A stretch of DNA of 64,000 bases from Cryobacterium ruanii (GTDB lineage Bacteria > Actinomycetota > Actinomycetes > Actinomycetales > Microbacteriaceae). The translations under genes were made by a program, and so were the position numbers. Under the pieces are notes generated by a model. It did not search any database. It had not been told where the DNA came from and was given only the letters and a program-made list of their open reading frames with translations. Positions 17,996 to 28,607 of the stretch are shown piece by piece; position 1 is the stretch's first letter, and every line of letters starts with the position of its first letter. The stretch is from assembly GCF_004404055.1 (NCBI RefSeq), contig NZ_SOHK01000015.1:124001-188000 (forward strand). The letters are read 5' to 3'.

Positions 17996-19207
17996 TTATT
18001 TCAGGAAGTCGGGGATGTCCAGGTCGTCGGCTTCTTCTTCAAACGCCGGGTCGGCCACGGTCACGCCGTTGGCCGAGTCGGAGCCGCCCCAGACGGAGGC
18101 CGCGAGCTCGCCATCGCTGTAGCTGCCCGAGTCGGTCGCCGCGGCTCCGGCGGCGTTGCCCGCGGATGCCCCCGCTCCGGCCGTAACCGTGCCGGCTCCA
18201 GCCGCGATGCCCGCGGCGACGAGGTCGGCGCGCCGCACTTCCACCGCTTTGGCGCCGGGCTCGCCGCCGTCGAAGCCGGCCGCGATGACGGTAACCCGCA
18301 CCTCGTCACCGAGGGTGTCGTCGATGACGGCACCGAAGATGATGTTGGCTTCGGGGTGCACGGCTTCCTGCACGAGGCGCGCCGCATCATTGATCTCGAA
18401 GATACCGAGGTTGGACCCGCCCTGGATCGACAGGAGCACGCCGTGGGCGCCGTCGATCGAGGCTTCCAGCAGCGGCGAGGCCACGGCTAGTTCGGCTGCC
18501 TTGATTGCGCGGTCGGCACCGCGAGCGGAGCCGATGCCCATGAGCGCCGAGCCGGCACCCTGCATGACCGACTTGACGTCGGCGAAGTCGAGGTTGATCA
18601 GGCCGGGGGTGGTGATCAGATCGGTGATGCCCTGCACACCGGCGAGGAGCACCTGGTCGGCGGTCGCGAAAGCTTCAAGCATGCTGATACCGCGGTCGCT
18701 GATTTCCAGCAGGCGGTCGTTCGGCACGACGATGAGCGTGTCGACCTCGTTCTTGAGCGAGGCCACACCGGTCTCGGCCTGGGCCTGGCGACGCTTGCCC
18801 TCGAAGCCGAACGGCTTGGTGACGACACCGATGGTCAGGGCGCCGATCGACTTGGCGATGCGGGCGACGACGGGAGCGCCACCGGTCCCGGTACCGCCAC
18901 CCTCGCCGGCGGTGACGAAGACCATGTCGGCCCCGGCGAGGGCTTCTTCGATCTCTTCGGCGTGGTCCTCGGCGGCTCGGCGACCCACCTCGGGGTCAGC
19001 GCCCGCACCAAGACCGCGCGTGAGGTCGCGACCGACGTCGAGTTTGACGTCGGCATCGCTCATGAGCAGGGCCTGGGCATCCGTATTGATGGCGATGAAC
19101 TCGACACCGCGGAGGCCCAGTTCGATCATGCGGTTGACGGCATTGACGCCGCCACCGCCGATACCGACAACCTTGATGACGGCTAGATAATTTTGATTGT
19201 TTGACAC
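17996..19207 (-). CDS. ftsZ: cell division protein FtsZ
   Basis: The 403-residue tubulin-like GTPase that forms the division ring. [18 protein letters not shown] begins the GTPase domain, the tubulin signature is [13 protein letters not shown], and the T7 loop is in [20 protein letters not shown], where the catalytic acidic residue acts in the neighbouring subunit. A variable Ala/Gly-rich linker (about residues 320-385) leads to the conserved C-terminal peptide [10 protein letters not shown] that binds SepF and FtsW-type partners. The GTG start has a GGAGG site six bases upstream. A 161-bp gap separates it from ftsQ and probably contains a promoter. Confidence 0.98.
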   Translation of the reverse strand: MSNNQNYLAVIKVVGIGGGGVNAVNRMIELGLRGVEFIAINTDAQALLMSDADVKLDVGRDLTRGLGAGADPEVGRRAAEDHAEEIEEALAGADMVFVTAGEGGGTGTGGAPVVARIAKSIGALTIGVVTKPFGFEGKRRQAQAETGVASLKNEVDTLIVVPNDRLLEISDRGISMLEAFATADQVLLAGVQGITDLITTPGLINLDFADVKSVMQGAGSALMGIGSARGADRAIKAAELAVASPLLEASIDGAHGVLLSIQGGSNLGIFEINDAARLVQEAVHPEANIIFGAVIDDTLGDEVRVTVIAAGFDGGEPGAKAVEVRRADLVAAGIAAGAGTVTAGAGASAGNAAGAAATDSGSYSDGELAASVWGGSDSANGVTVADPAFEEEADDLDIPDFLK

Positions 19208-19368
19208 GTCCGGCCTCCGGGTGGAACCCTAAACCTCTAGTCGAAGTTTAAAGTTATGCTGAGTATGCAATTCCTGATTACGAAAGTAGGCGGGCACGCC
19301 GCCTCGTTGGGGAGGTGCGCCCGCGTGTCGTGAAGAACTCGCCGAATCCAGTGCAAACAAGGTGCGAC

Positions 19369-20526
19369 CTAACGCAACACGGCGCTGTCGGGCGAGGAGA
19401 CGTCGTACTCGTTGACGGTGCCGGCCGGGTGCCCCACGAGCAGTGCGGCGAGCACTACGGCCTTGTACTCGGATTTCTCCGGGCTTCCCCAGACCACTCG
19501 TTCACCGCCGAGCAGGCTCAGGGTGACGTCGTCGGTGGTGACCGCGGTCACGGTATCCAATTGGCTGCGGATGGTCTCTGGCAGCACGGCGAGCACCGCG
19601 GCGGCGGCTTTGAACCCGGCACTGTCGATGCCATCCGGGGCGTCGATAAGCGGGTAGCCCGCGGTGCGTTCCGGCGTCGTTTCGATGACAACGCCGGCGG
19701 CATCGACCAGGTCGAAGCCGGTCGGTCCGGCGAGCACACCCACCGGCACCCGCTCGACGATGCGCACCACGAGCGTTCCGGGCGGGCGACTCTCGGTGAC
19801 ATAGCTCTGAATGAGAGTAAACTCCGACAGTTCACCCTTCACCACGTCGGAATCGATGAGCGGCAGCGGTGTTCCGAGCTGGCCGGTGAGGGCCGCCGAG
19901 ACATCCGTCGCGGGTATACGGCTGGTACCGACGACCTCGATCGTGCGCAGGGCCATCAGGGGTGAGTAGGCCGCGCCGATAATGAGGCCGAAGGCAAAAA
20001 CGATAGAGCCCAGACCGACGATCCACGCGGTGCGCCTGCGCCGGGCACGCCCGGTGAACCGCCGCACCTCGGCCCGTTCGAAGCGTTTACGGGCGCGCTG
20101 GGCCGCTCGCAGTACCGACCGGGCCGCGCGTGCTCCCGCCGTGCCACCGGAGCGCTCCGAGGTCGGTTCCGGCTCCGCGGCCGGCGCAACGGCCGGTCGC
20201 ACGATCGGTGCGGGAACCACAGTGAACGGCGAAGCGGATACGTCTCCCCCGGTCAACACGATCGGTTCCGTCGTCGTGTCCGAAGAATCGAAGGCTTTCG
20301 GCGTGCGTGCGCGGTCGGGCGTACCGCCGCGGGCGCCCTTCGGCTTCGCCGGTGCAGGAGTGTTCGGCGGCCGAACCGACGCTGCGGCGGCGGAATCGGC
20401 GCGTGCTCCGGACAGGGGCTTGGTGCGAGGCACTTTCGTCGCCGGTTTCGGGGCCGGATTCGGCGCGCGGGCCGGCTCGGGTATTGGCCGCGCGGGGCGG
20501 TTGAAGCCGGCCGGCCGCCTCACCAC
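19369..20526 (-). CDS. ftsQ: cell division protein FtsQ/DivIB
   Basis: A bitopic division protein of about 385 residues. A long proline-, alanine- and arginine-rich cytoplasmic region (about 180 residues, longer than in most FtsQ proteins) leads to one membrane helix (WIVGLGSIVFAFGLIIGAAY), then the POTRA domain starting at ALRTIEVVGTSRIPATDV and the FtsQ beta domain (LVVRIVERVPVGVL, GFDLVDAAGVVI). The frame is open into murC; the GTG at 20524-20526 is chosen, five bases after the murC stop, with GGATGAGG upstream; a second GTG follows directly. It links the cytoplasmic ring to the septal wall machinery. Confidence 0.92.
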   Translation of the reverse strand: MVRRPAGFNRPARPIPEPARAPNPAPKPATKVPRTKPLSGARADSAAAASVRPPNTPAPAKPKGARGGTPDRARTPKAFDSSDTTTEPIVLTGGDVSASPFTVVPAPIVRPAVAPAAEPEPTSERSGGTAGARAARSVLRAAQRARKRFERAEVRRFTGRARRRRTAWIVGLGSIVFAFGLIIGAAYSPLMALRTIEVVGTSRIPATDVSAALTGQLGTPLPLIDSDVVKGELSEFTLIQSYVTESRPPGTLVVRIVERVPVGVLAGPTGFDLVDAAGVVIETTPERTAGYPLIDAPDGIDSAGFKAAAAVLAVLPETIRSQLDTVTAVTTDDVTLSLLGGERVVWGSPEKSEYKAVVLAALLVGHPAGTVNEYDVSSPDSAVLR

Positions 20527-20530
20527 CGCC

Positions 20531-21940
20531 TCATCCGCGTACTTTTTCGAGCGAGACGAGCAGCTGAGGCACGATGCGATCCACGTCACCGCAGCCGAGG
20601 GTCACGACGAAGTCCCCAGCGCGGGCGATGCTGGCCAGGTAGTCGGCGGCATCCTGCCAGTCGGGCACGTAGGCGACGTGGGACGGGTCGCGGAACCGCT
20701 CCGACACGAGTGCGCCGGTCACGCCGGGCTCAGGATCTTCACGGGCGCCGTAGACGCCGAGCACGATGGTCTGGTCGGCAAAGGCCTCGAGGGTCTCCGC
20801 GAATTCCTGCGCGAACAGGCGGGTACGGCTGTACAGGTGCGGCTGGTGCACGGCGATGATGCGGCCCTCACCCACGACGGTGCGGGCCGCAGCCAGCGCG
20901 GCGGCGACCTCGGTCGGGTGGTGGGCATAGTCGTCGTAGACGCTGACGCCCTTGACCGTGCCGTGCAGTTCGAACCGACGCTGGGTGCCACCGAAACCGG
21001 CGATGGCGTCAAGGCTGGCCGCGGGGTCGAAGCCGAGGCCGACCAACACGGCGAAGGCGCCGGCCGCGTTGATGGCGTTGTGCTTGCCGGGGATGCGCAG
21101 GGTGGCGCTGTAATCCTGGCCCTGCCAGGCGACGCTGAAGCTCACCGGGCCGGTCGTGGTGATGGAGTGCACGCGCGCGGTGGAATCGGGGTGCTCGCCG
21201 AACGTGATCACGCGGGCGGAGGCATCCGCTGCCGCGATCGTTGCGGTGACCCGCACCGCGCCGACGTCGTCGGAGGAGATGACGACGAGTTCGCTCGCGT
21301 TGCGGCTGAATTCGACGAAGGCTGCCTCGAAGGCTTCGAGCGAGCCGTAGTGGTCGAGGTGGTCGGGATCGACGTTCGTGACCAGCGCAACCGCCGTGTG
21401 GTACAGCAGAAAGGAGCCGTCGGATTCGTCGGCTTCGACCACGAACAGGTCGTCGGCGCCGCTCGCGGAGCTGACCCCGAGCGATTCGATCACACCGCCG
21501 TTGACGAAGCTCGGGTCCTGGCCGAGGCCGAGCAGCCCGGTCACGATCATTCCGGTCGAGGTGGTCTTGCCGTGCGCGCCGGCCACCGCAACGAGGCGCT
21601 GGGCGCGAATGAGCCAGGCCAGGGCTTGCGCGCGGTGCAACACCGGCAGGCCGCGTTCATTCGCGAGCACGTACTCGGGGTTGTCCTGCCAGAGCGCCCC
21701 GGTGACGACGAGCGTGTCGGCGGCGCCGACGTTGGCCGCGTCGTGCCCGATGAACACGGTCGCGCCGAGTTCGCGCAGCGCAGTGACATTGGGTGATTCT
21801 TTCACGTCGGAGCCGGTGACCGTGTAGCCGCGGTTCAAGAAAAGGCGAGCGATGCCGCTCATGCCGGATCCGCCGATGCCCACGAAGTGCACACTTCCGA
21901 GCTGGTCGGGAATGGTCAGGGTGAGGTCTGGTTTGATCAC
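20531..21940 (-). CDS. murC: UDP-N-acetylmuramate--L-alanine ligase
   Basis: A 469-residue cytoplasmic Mur ligase that adds the first amino acid to UDP-MurNAc. The N-terminal nucleotide-sugar domain begins with [18 protein letters not shown], the ATP P-loop is [15 protein letters not shown], and the central domain contains [15 protein letters not shown]-like sequence ([14 protein letters not shown]), [11 protein letters not shown] and the GTQRRFE motif. The C-terminal domain includes [14 protein letters not shown]. In Microbacteriaceae with type B peptidoglycan residue 1 can be glycine or serine; that cannot be read here. The GTG start at 21938-21940 lies 104 bases after murG. Confidence 0.97.
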   Translation of the reverse strand: MIKPDLTLTIPDQLGSVHFVGIGGSGMSGIARLFLNRGYTVTGSDVKESPNVTALRELGATVFIGHDAANVGAADTLVVTGALWQDNPEYVLANERGLPVLHRAQALAWLIRAQRLVAVAGAHGKTTSTGMIVTGLLGLGQDPSFVNGGVIESLGVSSASGADDLFVVEADESDGSFLLYHTAVALVTNVDPDHLDHYGSLEAFEAAFVEFSRNASELVVISSDDVGAVRVTATIAAADASARVITFGEHPDSTARVHSITTTGPVSFSVAWQGQDYSATLRIPGKHNAINAAGAFAVLVGLGFDPAASLDAIAGFGGTQRRFELHGTVKGVSVYDDYAHHPTEVAAALAAARTVVGEGRIIAVHQPHLYSRTRLFAQEFAETLEAFADQTIVLGVYGAREDPEPGVTGALVSERFRDPSHVAYVPDWQDAADYLASIARAGDFVVTLGCGDVDRIVPQLLVSLEKVRG

Positions 21941-22044
21941 GGGAGTGCGCTCTTCTCGGTTGTAGCTGATGGATGTGCAGCTAATACATGTGCAGCTGGT
22001 GAAACAGTTCGTGCGGGCACTACGTTACGCGTGCGACCTGCGGA

Positions 22045-23118
22045 TCACGACGCAAGAGCGCCGTGGATGAGGTCGAGCATGCGGGCCGTCCCGTCGCGTG
22101 CGCCAACGGATGCCGCCCCCCGCTTCAGCGCCGCCAGCCGCGCCCGGTCACCCAACAGGGCCACCAGCTCGCCCTGCACCCAGGCGGGCACGAAGTCCTT
22201 GTCGTCGATCAGCACGCCCCCTCCGGCCACCAGTACCGGTGTGGCGTTGAAGCGTTGCTCACCGTTACCGACCGGGTATGGCACGTACACGGCGGGAATG
22301 CCGAGCGCGCACAGTTCGCTCACCGTCGCAGCTCCCGCCCGGGTGACGGCGAAATCAGCCGCGGCAAGGGCGAGGTCCATCCGGTCGCAGTAGGAGAGCA
22401 GGTGGTAGTGGGGCAGGCCGGAGTCGACGACCTCGGCCTTGAGGCCGGTGATGTGCAGCACCTGCCAGCCTGCGGCGACGATGGCGGGAGCGGACTCGAC
22501 CATGGTGGCGTTCAACCGACGCGCACCGAGCGACCCGCCGGTGACGAGCAGCACGGGCCGGTCGGGGGCGAGCGCGAAGAAGGCGAGGGCTGCGGGCCTG
22601 GTCGCCGAACAATCGAGTTCTTCGATTTCAGGCCGGAGCGGCATTCCGACGACGCGGGCATGCCGAATGGGCGTGCCGGCGAAGGCGACACCGACGTGCC
22701 GGGTCAGGCGGGCGCCGAGTTTGTTGGCCAGTCCCGGCTTGGCGTTGGCCTCGTGGATGACGATCGGTACCGCGGCCCGCCGGGCCGCGAGGTAGGCCGG
22801 CGTCGACACGTAACCGCCAAAGCCGACGACCACGTCGACGCGGCGCGTGCGGATCACCTCCGTGACCGCACTCACCGCCGCAGTAAAACGCGGCAGAAAG
22901 CGCAGGGCCGCCCGGTTCGGTCGGCGCGGAAACGGAACCCGGGGAACGACGATGAGCTCGTAGCCGCGGGCCGGGACCAGGCGCGCCTCGAGACCCTCGG
23001 CGGTGCCGAGAACCAGCACCGTGGCATCCGTTTCGGTGGCGCGAATGCGGTCGGCGACGGCGAGCAGGGGGTTGACGTGGCCGGCGGTTCCGCCGCCCGC
23101 CAGCAGGTACGTTGTCAT
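22045..23118 (-). CDS. murG: UDP-GlcNAc:undecaprenyl-pyrophosphoryl-MurNAc-pentapeptide transferase
   Basis: A 357-residue membrane-associated GT28 glycosyltransferase that converts lipid I to lipid II. The N-terminal glycine loop is TYLLAGGGTAGHVNPLLAVA, the second G-loop is VVVGFGGYVSTPAYLAA, and the C-terminal donor-binding domain has LLVTGGSLGARRLN and AVTRAGAATVSELCALGIPA. Length is normal. Its ATG overlaps the ftsW TGA (ATGA), so flippase-type and transferase genes are coupled. It acts on the cytoplasmic face of the membrane. Confidence 0.97.
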   Translation of the reverse strand: MTTYLLAGGGTAGHVNPLLAVADRIRATETDATVLVLGTAEGLEARLVPARGYELIVVPRVPFPRRPNRAALRFLPRFTAAVSAVTEVIRTRRVDVVVGFGGYVSTPAYLAARRAAVPIVIHEANAKPGLANKLGARLTRHVGVAFAGTPIRHARVVGMPLRPEIEELDCSATRPAALAFFALAPDRPVLLVTGGSLGARRLNATMVESAPAIVAAGWQVLHITGLKAEVVDSGLPHYHLLSYCDRMDLALAAADFAVTRAGAATVSELCALGIPAVYVPYPVGNGEQRFNATPVLVAGGGVLIDDKDFVPAWVQGELVALLGDRARLAALKRGAASVGARDGTARMLDLIHGALAS

Positions 23119-24602
23119 GACCGGTCAGCCTCAACACGATCGGTGTCGCGAAAATCGTTCTGGTGGAAATCGCTCTGCGGTTCGCTCGAGCGGTCGCCGC
23201 GCGCGAAAGAGAGCACGATGCCGATCGCGACGAGGGTGGTGAGCAGGGCGGTACCACCGGCCGAGATGAGCGGCAACGGTACCCCCAGCACCGGGAACAC
23301 CCCGAGCACGACGCCGATGTTGACCAAGGCCTGCCCGATGATCCAGACCATGACGGCGGCCGTCGAGACCTTCGCCTGCACGGTCGTGGCCGTTCGCATG
23401 ATGCGCAGGAAGGCGAAGGCCAGCAGGATGAACATGCCGAGCACGACGACGCAGCCGATCAGGCCGAGCTCTTCACCGATAATGGCGAAAATGTAGTCGT
23501 TGTCGGCGGCCGGCAGCCAGGACCACTTGGCCTTGGAATTGCCGAGGCCCACACCTAACACGCCGCCATTGGCCAGCGCCCAGGTACCGTGCAGCGGTTG
23601 CCAGCAGCTCGCGGAGATCTCGCCGCTGAGTTCGGTGCAACCCTCGTTGAGAAAGCTCATGATGCGGGTCAGCCGGTTGGGGCTCACGATGGCCAGCAGC
23701 ACCGCGCCACCCACACCGACCATCAGCGGCACCGCGAGCAGGCGCAGTTTGACTCCGGCGAAGAACAGTGCGCCGAACAGGATGCTGGCCATGATCATGG
23801 CGGTTCCGAGGTCACCGCCGATCATGACGAGCAGTACGGCGCCGCCGCCGACGCCGAAAACGGGAATGAACACGTGCTTCCAGTCGTCGAGCTTGTGCTG
23901 TTTCTGCGAAAGGATCATGCCGAGCCAGATGATGAGGGCCACCTTGATGCCCTCGGACGGTTGAAACTGGATACCGCCGATGTTCAGCCAGTTGGTGTTA
24001 CCACCGGTGCCACGGCCGAGCCCGGTACCCACGACGAGAAACTGCAGAAAACAGGTGATCAGCAGTGACGGCCAGGCCACCCGCCGCCAGAATGCGAGCG
24101 GCAGCCGGCTCACCACGAGCATCAGCGGAATGCCGATCAGCGCGAACATACCCTGGCGCAGCAGACCGCCGAAGAAGCCCATATCGGCCAGGAACGAGTC
24201 GACCGACGACGACGACAGCACCATGACCAGGCCGAAAATGACCAAAAACAGGGTCGTGCCGAGCAGCAGAAAGTAATTGCCGCCCTCAGCCTTGAACACC
24301 CGACCGAGGTTGATTCGAACGGATGGCCCGCCCGGTGTTTCCGCTGCCGGCGCCTCCGGTATCCGCGTCGGGCGCCCGGCTTGGCGCGCGCCGGGCGTCT
24401 GGTGGGCACTGGGCGTCTGGTGGGCACTGGGCGTCTGGCGAGGCGTCTGGTGGGCACTGGGCGTCTGGTGGGCGCTGGGCGTCTGGTGGGCACTGGGCGT
24501 CTGGTGGGCACTGGTGCGGGGCTCGCTCGTGCTGCGCGGGGTCTGCGTGGCCGGCCGGGTGCGGGAAGCGGGGTTTCGCGGAACCTGTACCATCCGCGTC
24601 AC
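23115..24602 (-). CDS. ftsW: septal glycosyltransferase FtsW with repeat-rich N-terminal tail
   Basis: SEDS-family lipid II polymerase of about 495 residues with ten predicted membrane segments. SEDS signatures include SFLADMGFFGGLLRQGMFAL, IQFQPSEGIKVALIIWLG, the ANGGVLGVGLGNSKAKWSWL loop and GVPLPLISAGGTALLTTLVA. The N-terminal cytoplasmic tail of about 95 residues contains a tandem SAHQTP array coded by 18-bp DNA repeats; normal FtsW tails are far shorter or unrelated. The frame extends upstream into murD; the GTG at 24600-24602 overlapping the murD TGA (GTGA) is preferred, with an ATG three codons later possible. It should work with FtsI. Confidence 0.94.
   Translation of the reverse strand: MTRMVQVPRNPASRTRPATQTPRSTSEPRTSAHQTPSAHQTPSAHQTPSAHQTPRQTPSAHQTPSAHQTPGARQAGRPTRIPEAPAAETPGGPSVRINLGRVFKAEGGNYFLLLGTTLFLVIFGLVMVLSSSSVDSFLADMGFFGGLLRQGMFALIGIPLMLVVSRLPLAFWRRVAWPSLLITCFLQFLVVGTGLGRGTGGNTNWLNIGGIQFQPSEGIKVALIIWLGMILSQKQHKLDDWKHVFIPVFGVGGGAVLLVMIGGDLGTAMIMASILFGALFFAGVKLRLLAVPLMVGVGGAVLLAIVSPNRLTRIMSFLNEGCTELSGEISASCWQPLHGTWALANGGVLGVGLGNSKAKWSWLPAADNDYIFAIIGEELGLIGCVVVLGMFILLAFAFLRIMRTATTVQAKVSTAAVMVWIIGQALVNIGVVLGVFPVLGVPLPLISAGGTALLTTLVAIGIVLSFARGDRSSEPQSDFHQNDFRDTDRVEADRS
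24393..24512. repeat. 18-bp minisatellite inside the 5' part of ftsW
   Basis: Six full copies of GGGCGTCTGGTGGGCACT (24393, 24411, 24441, 24459, 24477, 24495) and one 12-base partial copy at 24429-24440. Copies differ by at most one or two bases. The period and the partial copy are multiples of three, so the ftsW frame is kept; the coded unit is SAHQTP. Confidence 0.95.
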
Positions 24603-26125
24603 CTGCCTAGAAGGTCGTGTACTGCCTGATTGAAGAGCCGGCCGCGTTCGGCGTAGCTCTCGAACTGGTCCATGGATGCCGCGGCCGGTGCGAGCAGTAC
24701 CGTGTCGCCGGCCCGAGCGAGTTCGGCGGCGAGCCGCACCGCCCGAGTCATCACCTGTCCAGTGCCATTGGCTCCAGTGTCGTCCGGGTCGATCTCGAAC
24801 ACGGTCAGGTCGGGGGCGTGTCGCGCGAATGCCTCGCGTAATGCCAGGCGATCGACGCCGATAATGATCGCCCCGCGCAGGCGACCGACGTGCTTGTGCA
24901 CGAGCTGGTCGATATCGACCCCCTTGAGCAGCCCGCCAACCAGCCAGACCACCGACTCGTACGCGGCCAGGGAGGCGTCGGCGGCGTGCGGGTTGGTGGC
25001 CTTGGAATCGTCGACCCATTCCACGCCGTCGCCGATGGCCACGGTCTCGATGCGGTGCGCGTCAAGGTGGAAGGTTTCGAGCGCCGTGTGGATGGTGGCC
25101 GGCAGGGCGCCGTACGACCGGGCGAGGGCGCTCGCGGCGAGCACGTCCATGATCACGTGCGGGGCGCCGAGGCCGGCCGCGACGAGGTGCGGCACGGTGG
25201 TGAGTTCGAGGGCGCGTTCGAACCGGTCCTCAAGAAAGGCCCGGTCGCAGACGATGCCGTCGACGATGCCCAGTTCGCTCGGTCCGGGAACGCCGAGGCC
25301 GACACCGATCGCGCGGGCGCCTTCCTGCACGTCGGCCTCCTGCACCATCGCGAGCGTCGCGGCATCCGCTGTGTTGTAGACGCAGGCGACCGCGGTGTTC
25401 AGGTACACCTTCGCCTTGGCGGCGCGATAGGCGGCGGCCGACCCGTGCCAATCCAGATGATCGTCGGCGATGTTGAGGCACAGACTCGCCCAGGGCCGAA
25501 GGGCGCCGGGGCCGCTCTGCGGCAGGTGGTGCAGCTGGTAGCTCGAGAGTTCGACGACGAGTACGTCCCAGCCGGCGGGATCGCGGATGGCGTCGAGCAC
25601 CGGCACTCCGATGTTGCCACAGGGGGCGACGCGGCTGCCGTGGGCGGCAAGCATGGTTGCGGTGAGCTGCACGGTGGTGGTCTTACCGTTCGTGCCGGTT
25701 ACGAGCATCCACTCGGCGGGCACGCCGACCTTGTCCCGCAGCCGCCAGGCCAGTTCAATGTCACCCCAGACGGGCACGTCGTGATCGCTCGCCCACATGA
25801 GCAGCGGGTGGTCGGGGTGGAAGCCGGGCGAGACGATGATCAATTCCGGATGCTGCGCCGCCAGCTCCAGAGGCACTTCGCGCAGGTCAGCCTGCACGAA
25901 CGGCACTCCGAGCACCGTGAGCAGGTCGAATCGTTCGTCGGCGCCGGGTGACGCCAGCACAAGCACGTCGGCGCCGAGTTCGGCGAGCGTGTCGGCGGCG
26001 GCGAAACCGGTCACGCCGAGGCCGAGCACGGCAACGCGCAGGCTCTTCCAGTCGGCGTGCCAGCTGGTGAGATGATTTAGGCGGTCGTTCGTGCCATCGT
26101 CAAAGCGCACTAGCGTGACAGCCAT
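24599..26125 (-). CDS. murD: UDP-N-acetylmuramoyl-L-alanine--D-glutamate ligase
   Basis: A 508-residue Mur ligase adding D-glutamate to UDP-MurNAc-L-Ala. The N-terminal Rossmann-like domain starts at [20 protein letters not shown]. The ATP-binding loop is [15 protein letters not shown], the carbamylated-lysine and Mg region includes [11 protein letters not shown] and [13 protein letters not shown], and the C-terminal domain carries [14 protein letters not shown] and [10 protein letters not shown]. It is somewhat longer than the usual 450 residues because of an N-terminal extension of about 25 residues. The start ATG overlaps the end of mraY by 16 bases. Confidence 0.97.
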   Translation of the reverse strand: MAVTLVRFDDGTNDRLNHLTSWHADWKSLRVAVLGLGVTGFAAADTLAELGADVLVLASPGADERFDLLTVLGVPFVQADLREVPLELAAQHPELIIVSPGFHPDHPLLMWASDHDVPVWGDIELAWRLRDKVGVPAEWMLVTGTNGKTTTVQLTATMLAAHGSRVAPCGNIGVPVLDAIRDPAGWDVLVVELSSYQLHHLPQSGPGALRPWASLCLNIADDHLDWHGSAAAYRAAKAKVYLNTAVACVYNTADAATLAMVQEADVQEGARAIGVGLGVPGPSELGIVDGIVCDRAFLEDRFERALELTTVPHLVAAGLGAPHVIMDVLAASALARSYGALPATIHTALETFHLDAHRIETVAIGDGVEWVDDSKATNPHAADASLAAYESVVWLVGGLLKGVDIDQLVHKHVGRLRGAIIIGVDRLALREAFARHAPDLTVFEIDPDDTGANGTGQVMTRAVRLAAELARAGDTVLLAPAAASMDQFESYAERGRLFNQAVHDLLGR

Positions 26126-27201
26126 TCAAGATAGAACGAGCCGACGCCCGCCGCGACAAGTAGGCCGCCGATGATCCAGAACCGCACGACGACGGTGACT
26201 TCGGCCCAGCCCTTGAGCTCGAAATGATGGTGGATCGGACTCATCAGGAAGATGCGTTTACCGTGGGTGATTTTGAAGTAGGCGCGCTGCACGATCACCG
26301 ATCCGGCTTCCATCACGAACAGGCCGCCGATGAGCACGAGGAGCAGTTCGGTGCGGCTGAGGATGGCGAGGGCGGCCAGCGCGCCGCCGAGGGCGAGGGA
26401 GCCGGTGTCGCCGAGGAAGATCTTCGCCGGCGAGGTGTTCCACCAGAGAAACCCGATCAGGCCGCCGACGATGGTCGCCGCGACGATGGCGAGGTCGAAG
26501 GAGTCGGGGCCGAGGTAGCACTTGTACTGGTCGGCGGCATCCGCTCCCCCGAAGCAGCTTTGGTTGGATTGCCAGAAGCCGATCACGACGAAGGATCCGA
26601 TCGCGAAAATGGATGCCCCGGTGGCGAGGCCGTCGAGCCCGTCGGCGACGTTGACGCCGTTCGAGGTTGCAGCGACGATCAGGCAGATCCAGAGCAGGAA
26701 CACGGCGATGCCGATGACGGTGCCGAGTTTCATGAAGTCGAGCGGTAGATCCCGAATGAACGACACGCTGGTCGAGGCGGGAGTCTGACCGTTGCGGTCG
26801 ACGAATTGCAGCGACATGATGCCGAAGGCGCCGGCGACGATGACCTGCCCGAGCACCTTGGACCAGCCGCCGAGGCCGAGGCTGCGCTGGTTGCGGGTCT
26901 TGAGAAAGTCGTCGAGAAAACCGACGAGCCCGAGGCCGACCATCATGAACAAGACGAGCAGGGGCGACGGCGTGAACGGTCGTTGTTCGATCAGCATGGC
27001 GGTGAAATAGCTGATCAGCACGCCCAGAATGATGATGATGCCGCCCATGGTGGCGGTGCCGCGCTTGGCATGGTGACTTTTGGGGCCGTCGTCGCGAATG
27101 AACTGGCCCCAGCCGAACTTCTTGAACAATCGAATGAACAGCGGCGTCAGGAACAGGGTGAACGCGAGGGAGAACGCGCCGGACAGCAGGAGGACTCTCA
27201 C
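26110..27201 (-). CDS. mraY: phospho-N-acetylmuramoyl-pentapeptide-transferase
   Basis: A 363-residue polytopic enzyme that makes lipid I from UDP-MurNAc-pentapeptide and undecaprenyl phosphate. Conserved cytoplasmic stretches are [50 protein letters not shown] with the catalytic-loop aspartates, [29 protein letters not shown] and [12 protein letters not shown]. About ten membrane segments are evident. The GTG start overlaps the murF stop (GTGA). It follows the canonical order murE-murF-mraY-murD. Confidence 0.98.
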   Translation of the reverse strand: MRVLLLSGAFSLAFTLFLTPLFIRLFKKFGWGQFIRDDGPKSHHAKRGTATMGGIIIILGVLISYFTAMLIEQRPFTPSPLLVLFMMVGLGLVGFLDDFLKTRNQRSLGLGGWSKVLGQVIVAGAFGIMSLQFVDRNGQTPASTSVSFIRDLPLDFMKLGTVIGIAVFLLWICLIVAATSNGVNVADGLDGLATGASIFAIGSFVVIGFWQSNQSCFGGADAADQYKCYLGPDSFDLAIVAATIVGGLIGFLWWNTSPAKIFLGDTGSLALGGALAALAILSRTELLLVLIGGLFVMEAGSVIVQRAYFKITHGKRIFLMSPIHHHFELKGWAEVTVVVRFWIIGGLLVAAGVGSFYLEWLSR

Positions 27202-28607
27202 GAGAACAAGTCTCCCAGTCGATCGCCGAGGAATCGTAGACCCGCGGAGTTGGATGATTTCACCAGTACCGTGTCCCCCGGATTCACGCTGCTGCGAAGC
27301 AGTTCGAAGGCTTCGTCCGGCGTGTCCACATAGGCCGATTCACCGTCCCACGATCCCTCGTTGATGGTGCTGATGTGCATGCGGCGGGCCGCCTTGCCCA
27401 CCACGATTATCTGGGAGATGTTCAGGCGCACGGCGAGCAGGCCGATGCGATCGTGCTCCTCACCGGCCAGTTCACCGAGTTCGGCCATCTCGCCGAGCAC
27501 CGCGATGGTACGCCGCCCGGGAGTGCCGATCTGGGCGAGGGTCTTGAGCGCGGCGCTCATCGAGTCGGGGCTCGCGTTGTAGGCGTCATTGATAACGGTG
27601 ACATCGTCCTTGCCGCCGAGCACTTCCATGCGCCAGCGTTCGGCCCGCGTGGTCGCTTCGAGCGCGGCGACGATGTCGTCGATGGCCACTCCGAGCACCT
27701 CGGCGGCGGAGGCCGCGGCGAGGGCGTTCATGACGTGGTGCTCACCGAGCACCGGGAATACGACCGTAGCGCTCTGCCCGCTCGCGAGGTGCAGGGTGAA
27801 GGTCGTTCCCGTGCGGCCGGAGAGCACGGCGCTCGCCCGCACGTCGACCTGGCCATATTCTCCGAATCGCACGACACGGGCCGGAGTGAGCGCGGCCATC
27901 TGAGCGACGCGCGGGTCGTCTGCGTTGAGCACCGCGACATCCGTTTCGAGCAGGTCGGTGACCATCTCGGATTTGGCCCGCACGGTGGCGTCGAGGTCGC
28001 CGAACTCGCCGGCGTGGGCGAGGCCGATGGTGAGCACGATGCCGACGTCGGGGCGGGCGAGGCGCACGAGGTGCGCGATGGCGCCCTCGCTGCTGGCCCC
28101 CATCTCGATCACAAGGAACCGGGTATCGACGGTCACCTCGAGCATCGTCATCGGCGCGCCGACCTGGTTGTTGAAGGAGCCGCGCGGGGCGACGGTGGGT
28201 CCGACGCGTTCGAGCATGCTGCGCAGCAGGTTCTTGGTGGTTGTCTTGCCGTTGGACCCGGTGACGCCCACAATTCTGAGCCCGCCGGCGGCGCGCACCC
28301 GGGCTACGACGGCCCCGGCCAGGTCTCCGAGCGCTGCGACGGCGTCGGCTACGACGATCTGAGTGACCGGCAGGTCGAGGAGCCGTTCCACGATGAGCAG
28401 GGTTGCACCACGTTCGGCGGCGAGGGGCGCGAACAGGTGCCCGTCGGTCACCGCTCCGGGCTTGGCGACGAAAATGGAGCCGGGTTCGATCAGCCGGGAG
28501 TCGGTCTGGACCGAACCCTCGACGACGTCGGTGATCGTAGCGCCGACCCCGAGGTGGAGCGCACCGTCGACGGCCTGGCTCACGTCGGCCAGGGAGAGGG
28601 CGATCAT
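27198..28607 (-). CDS. murF: UDP-N-acetylmuramoyl-tripeptide--D-alanyl-D-alanine ligase
   Basis: A 469-residue Mur ligase that adds D-Ala-D-Ala to the tripeptide precursor. The N-terminal domain shows the MurF-type [19 protein letters not shown]. The P-loop is [15 protein letters not shown], then [20 protein letters not shown], and the late motif [20 protein letters not shown] typical of MurF. The ATG directly abuts the murE TAA, so translation is probably coupled. No ddl gene is in the window, so D-Ala-D-Ala must be supplied from elsewhere. Confidence 0.97.
   Translation of the reverse strand: MIALSLADVSQAVDGALHLGVGATITDVVEGSVQTDSRLIEPGSIFVAKPGAVTDGHLFAPLAAERGATLLIVERLLDLPVTQIVVADAVAALGDLAGAVVARVRAAGGLRIVGVTGSNGKTTTKNLLRSMLERVGPTVAPRGSFNNQVGAPMTMLEVTVDTRFLVIEMGASSEGAIAHLVRLARPDVGIVLTIGLAHAGEFGDLDATVRAKSEMVTDLLETDVAVLNADDPRVAQMAALTPARVVRFGEYGQVDVRASAVLSGRTGTTFTLHLASGQSATVVFPVLGEHHVMNALAAASAAEVLGVAIDDIVAALEATTRAERWRMEVLGGKDDVTVINDAYNASPDSMSAALKTLAQIGTPGRRTIAVLGEMAELGELAGEEHDRIGLLAVRLNISQIIVVGKAARRMHISTINEGSWDGESAYVDTPDEAFELLRSSVNPGDTVLVKSSNSAGLRFLGDRLGDLFS

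Noticed and set aside
24603-25019. Longer N-terminus for FtsW inside murD
   Set aside because: The extension is arginine-rich shadow sequence of murD; the GTGA overlap gives a natural start.
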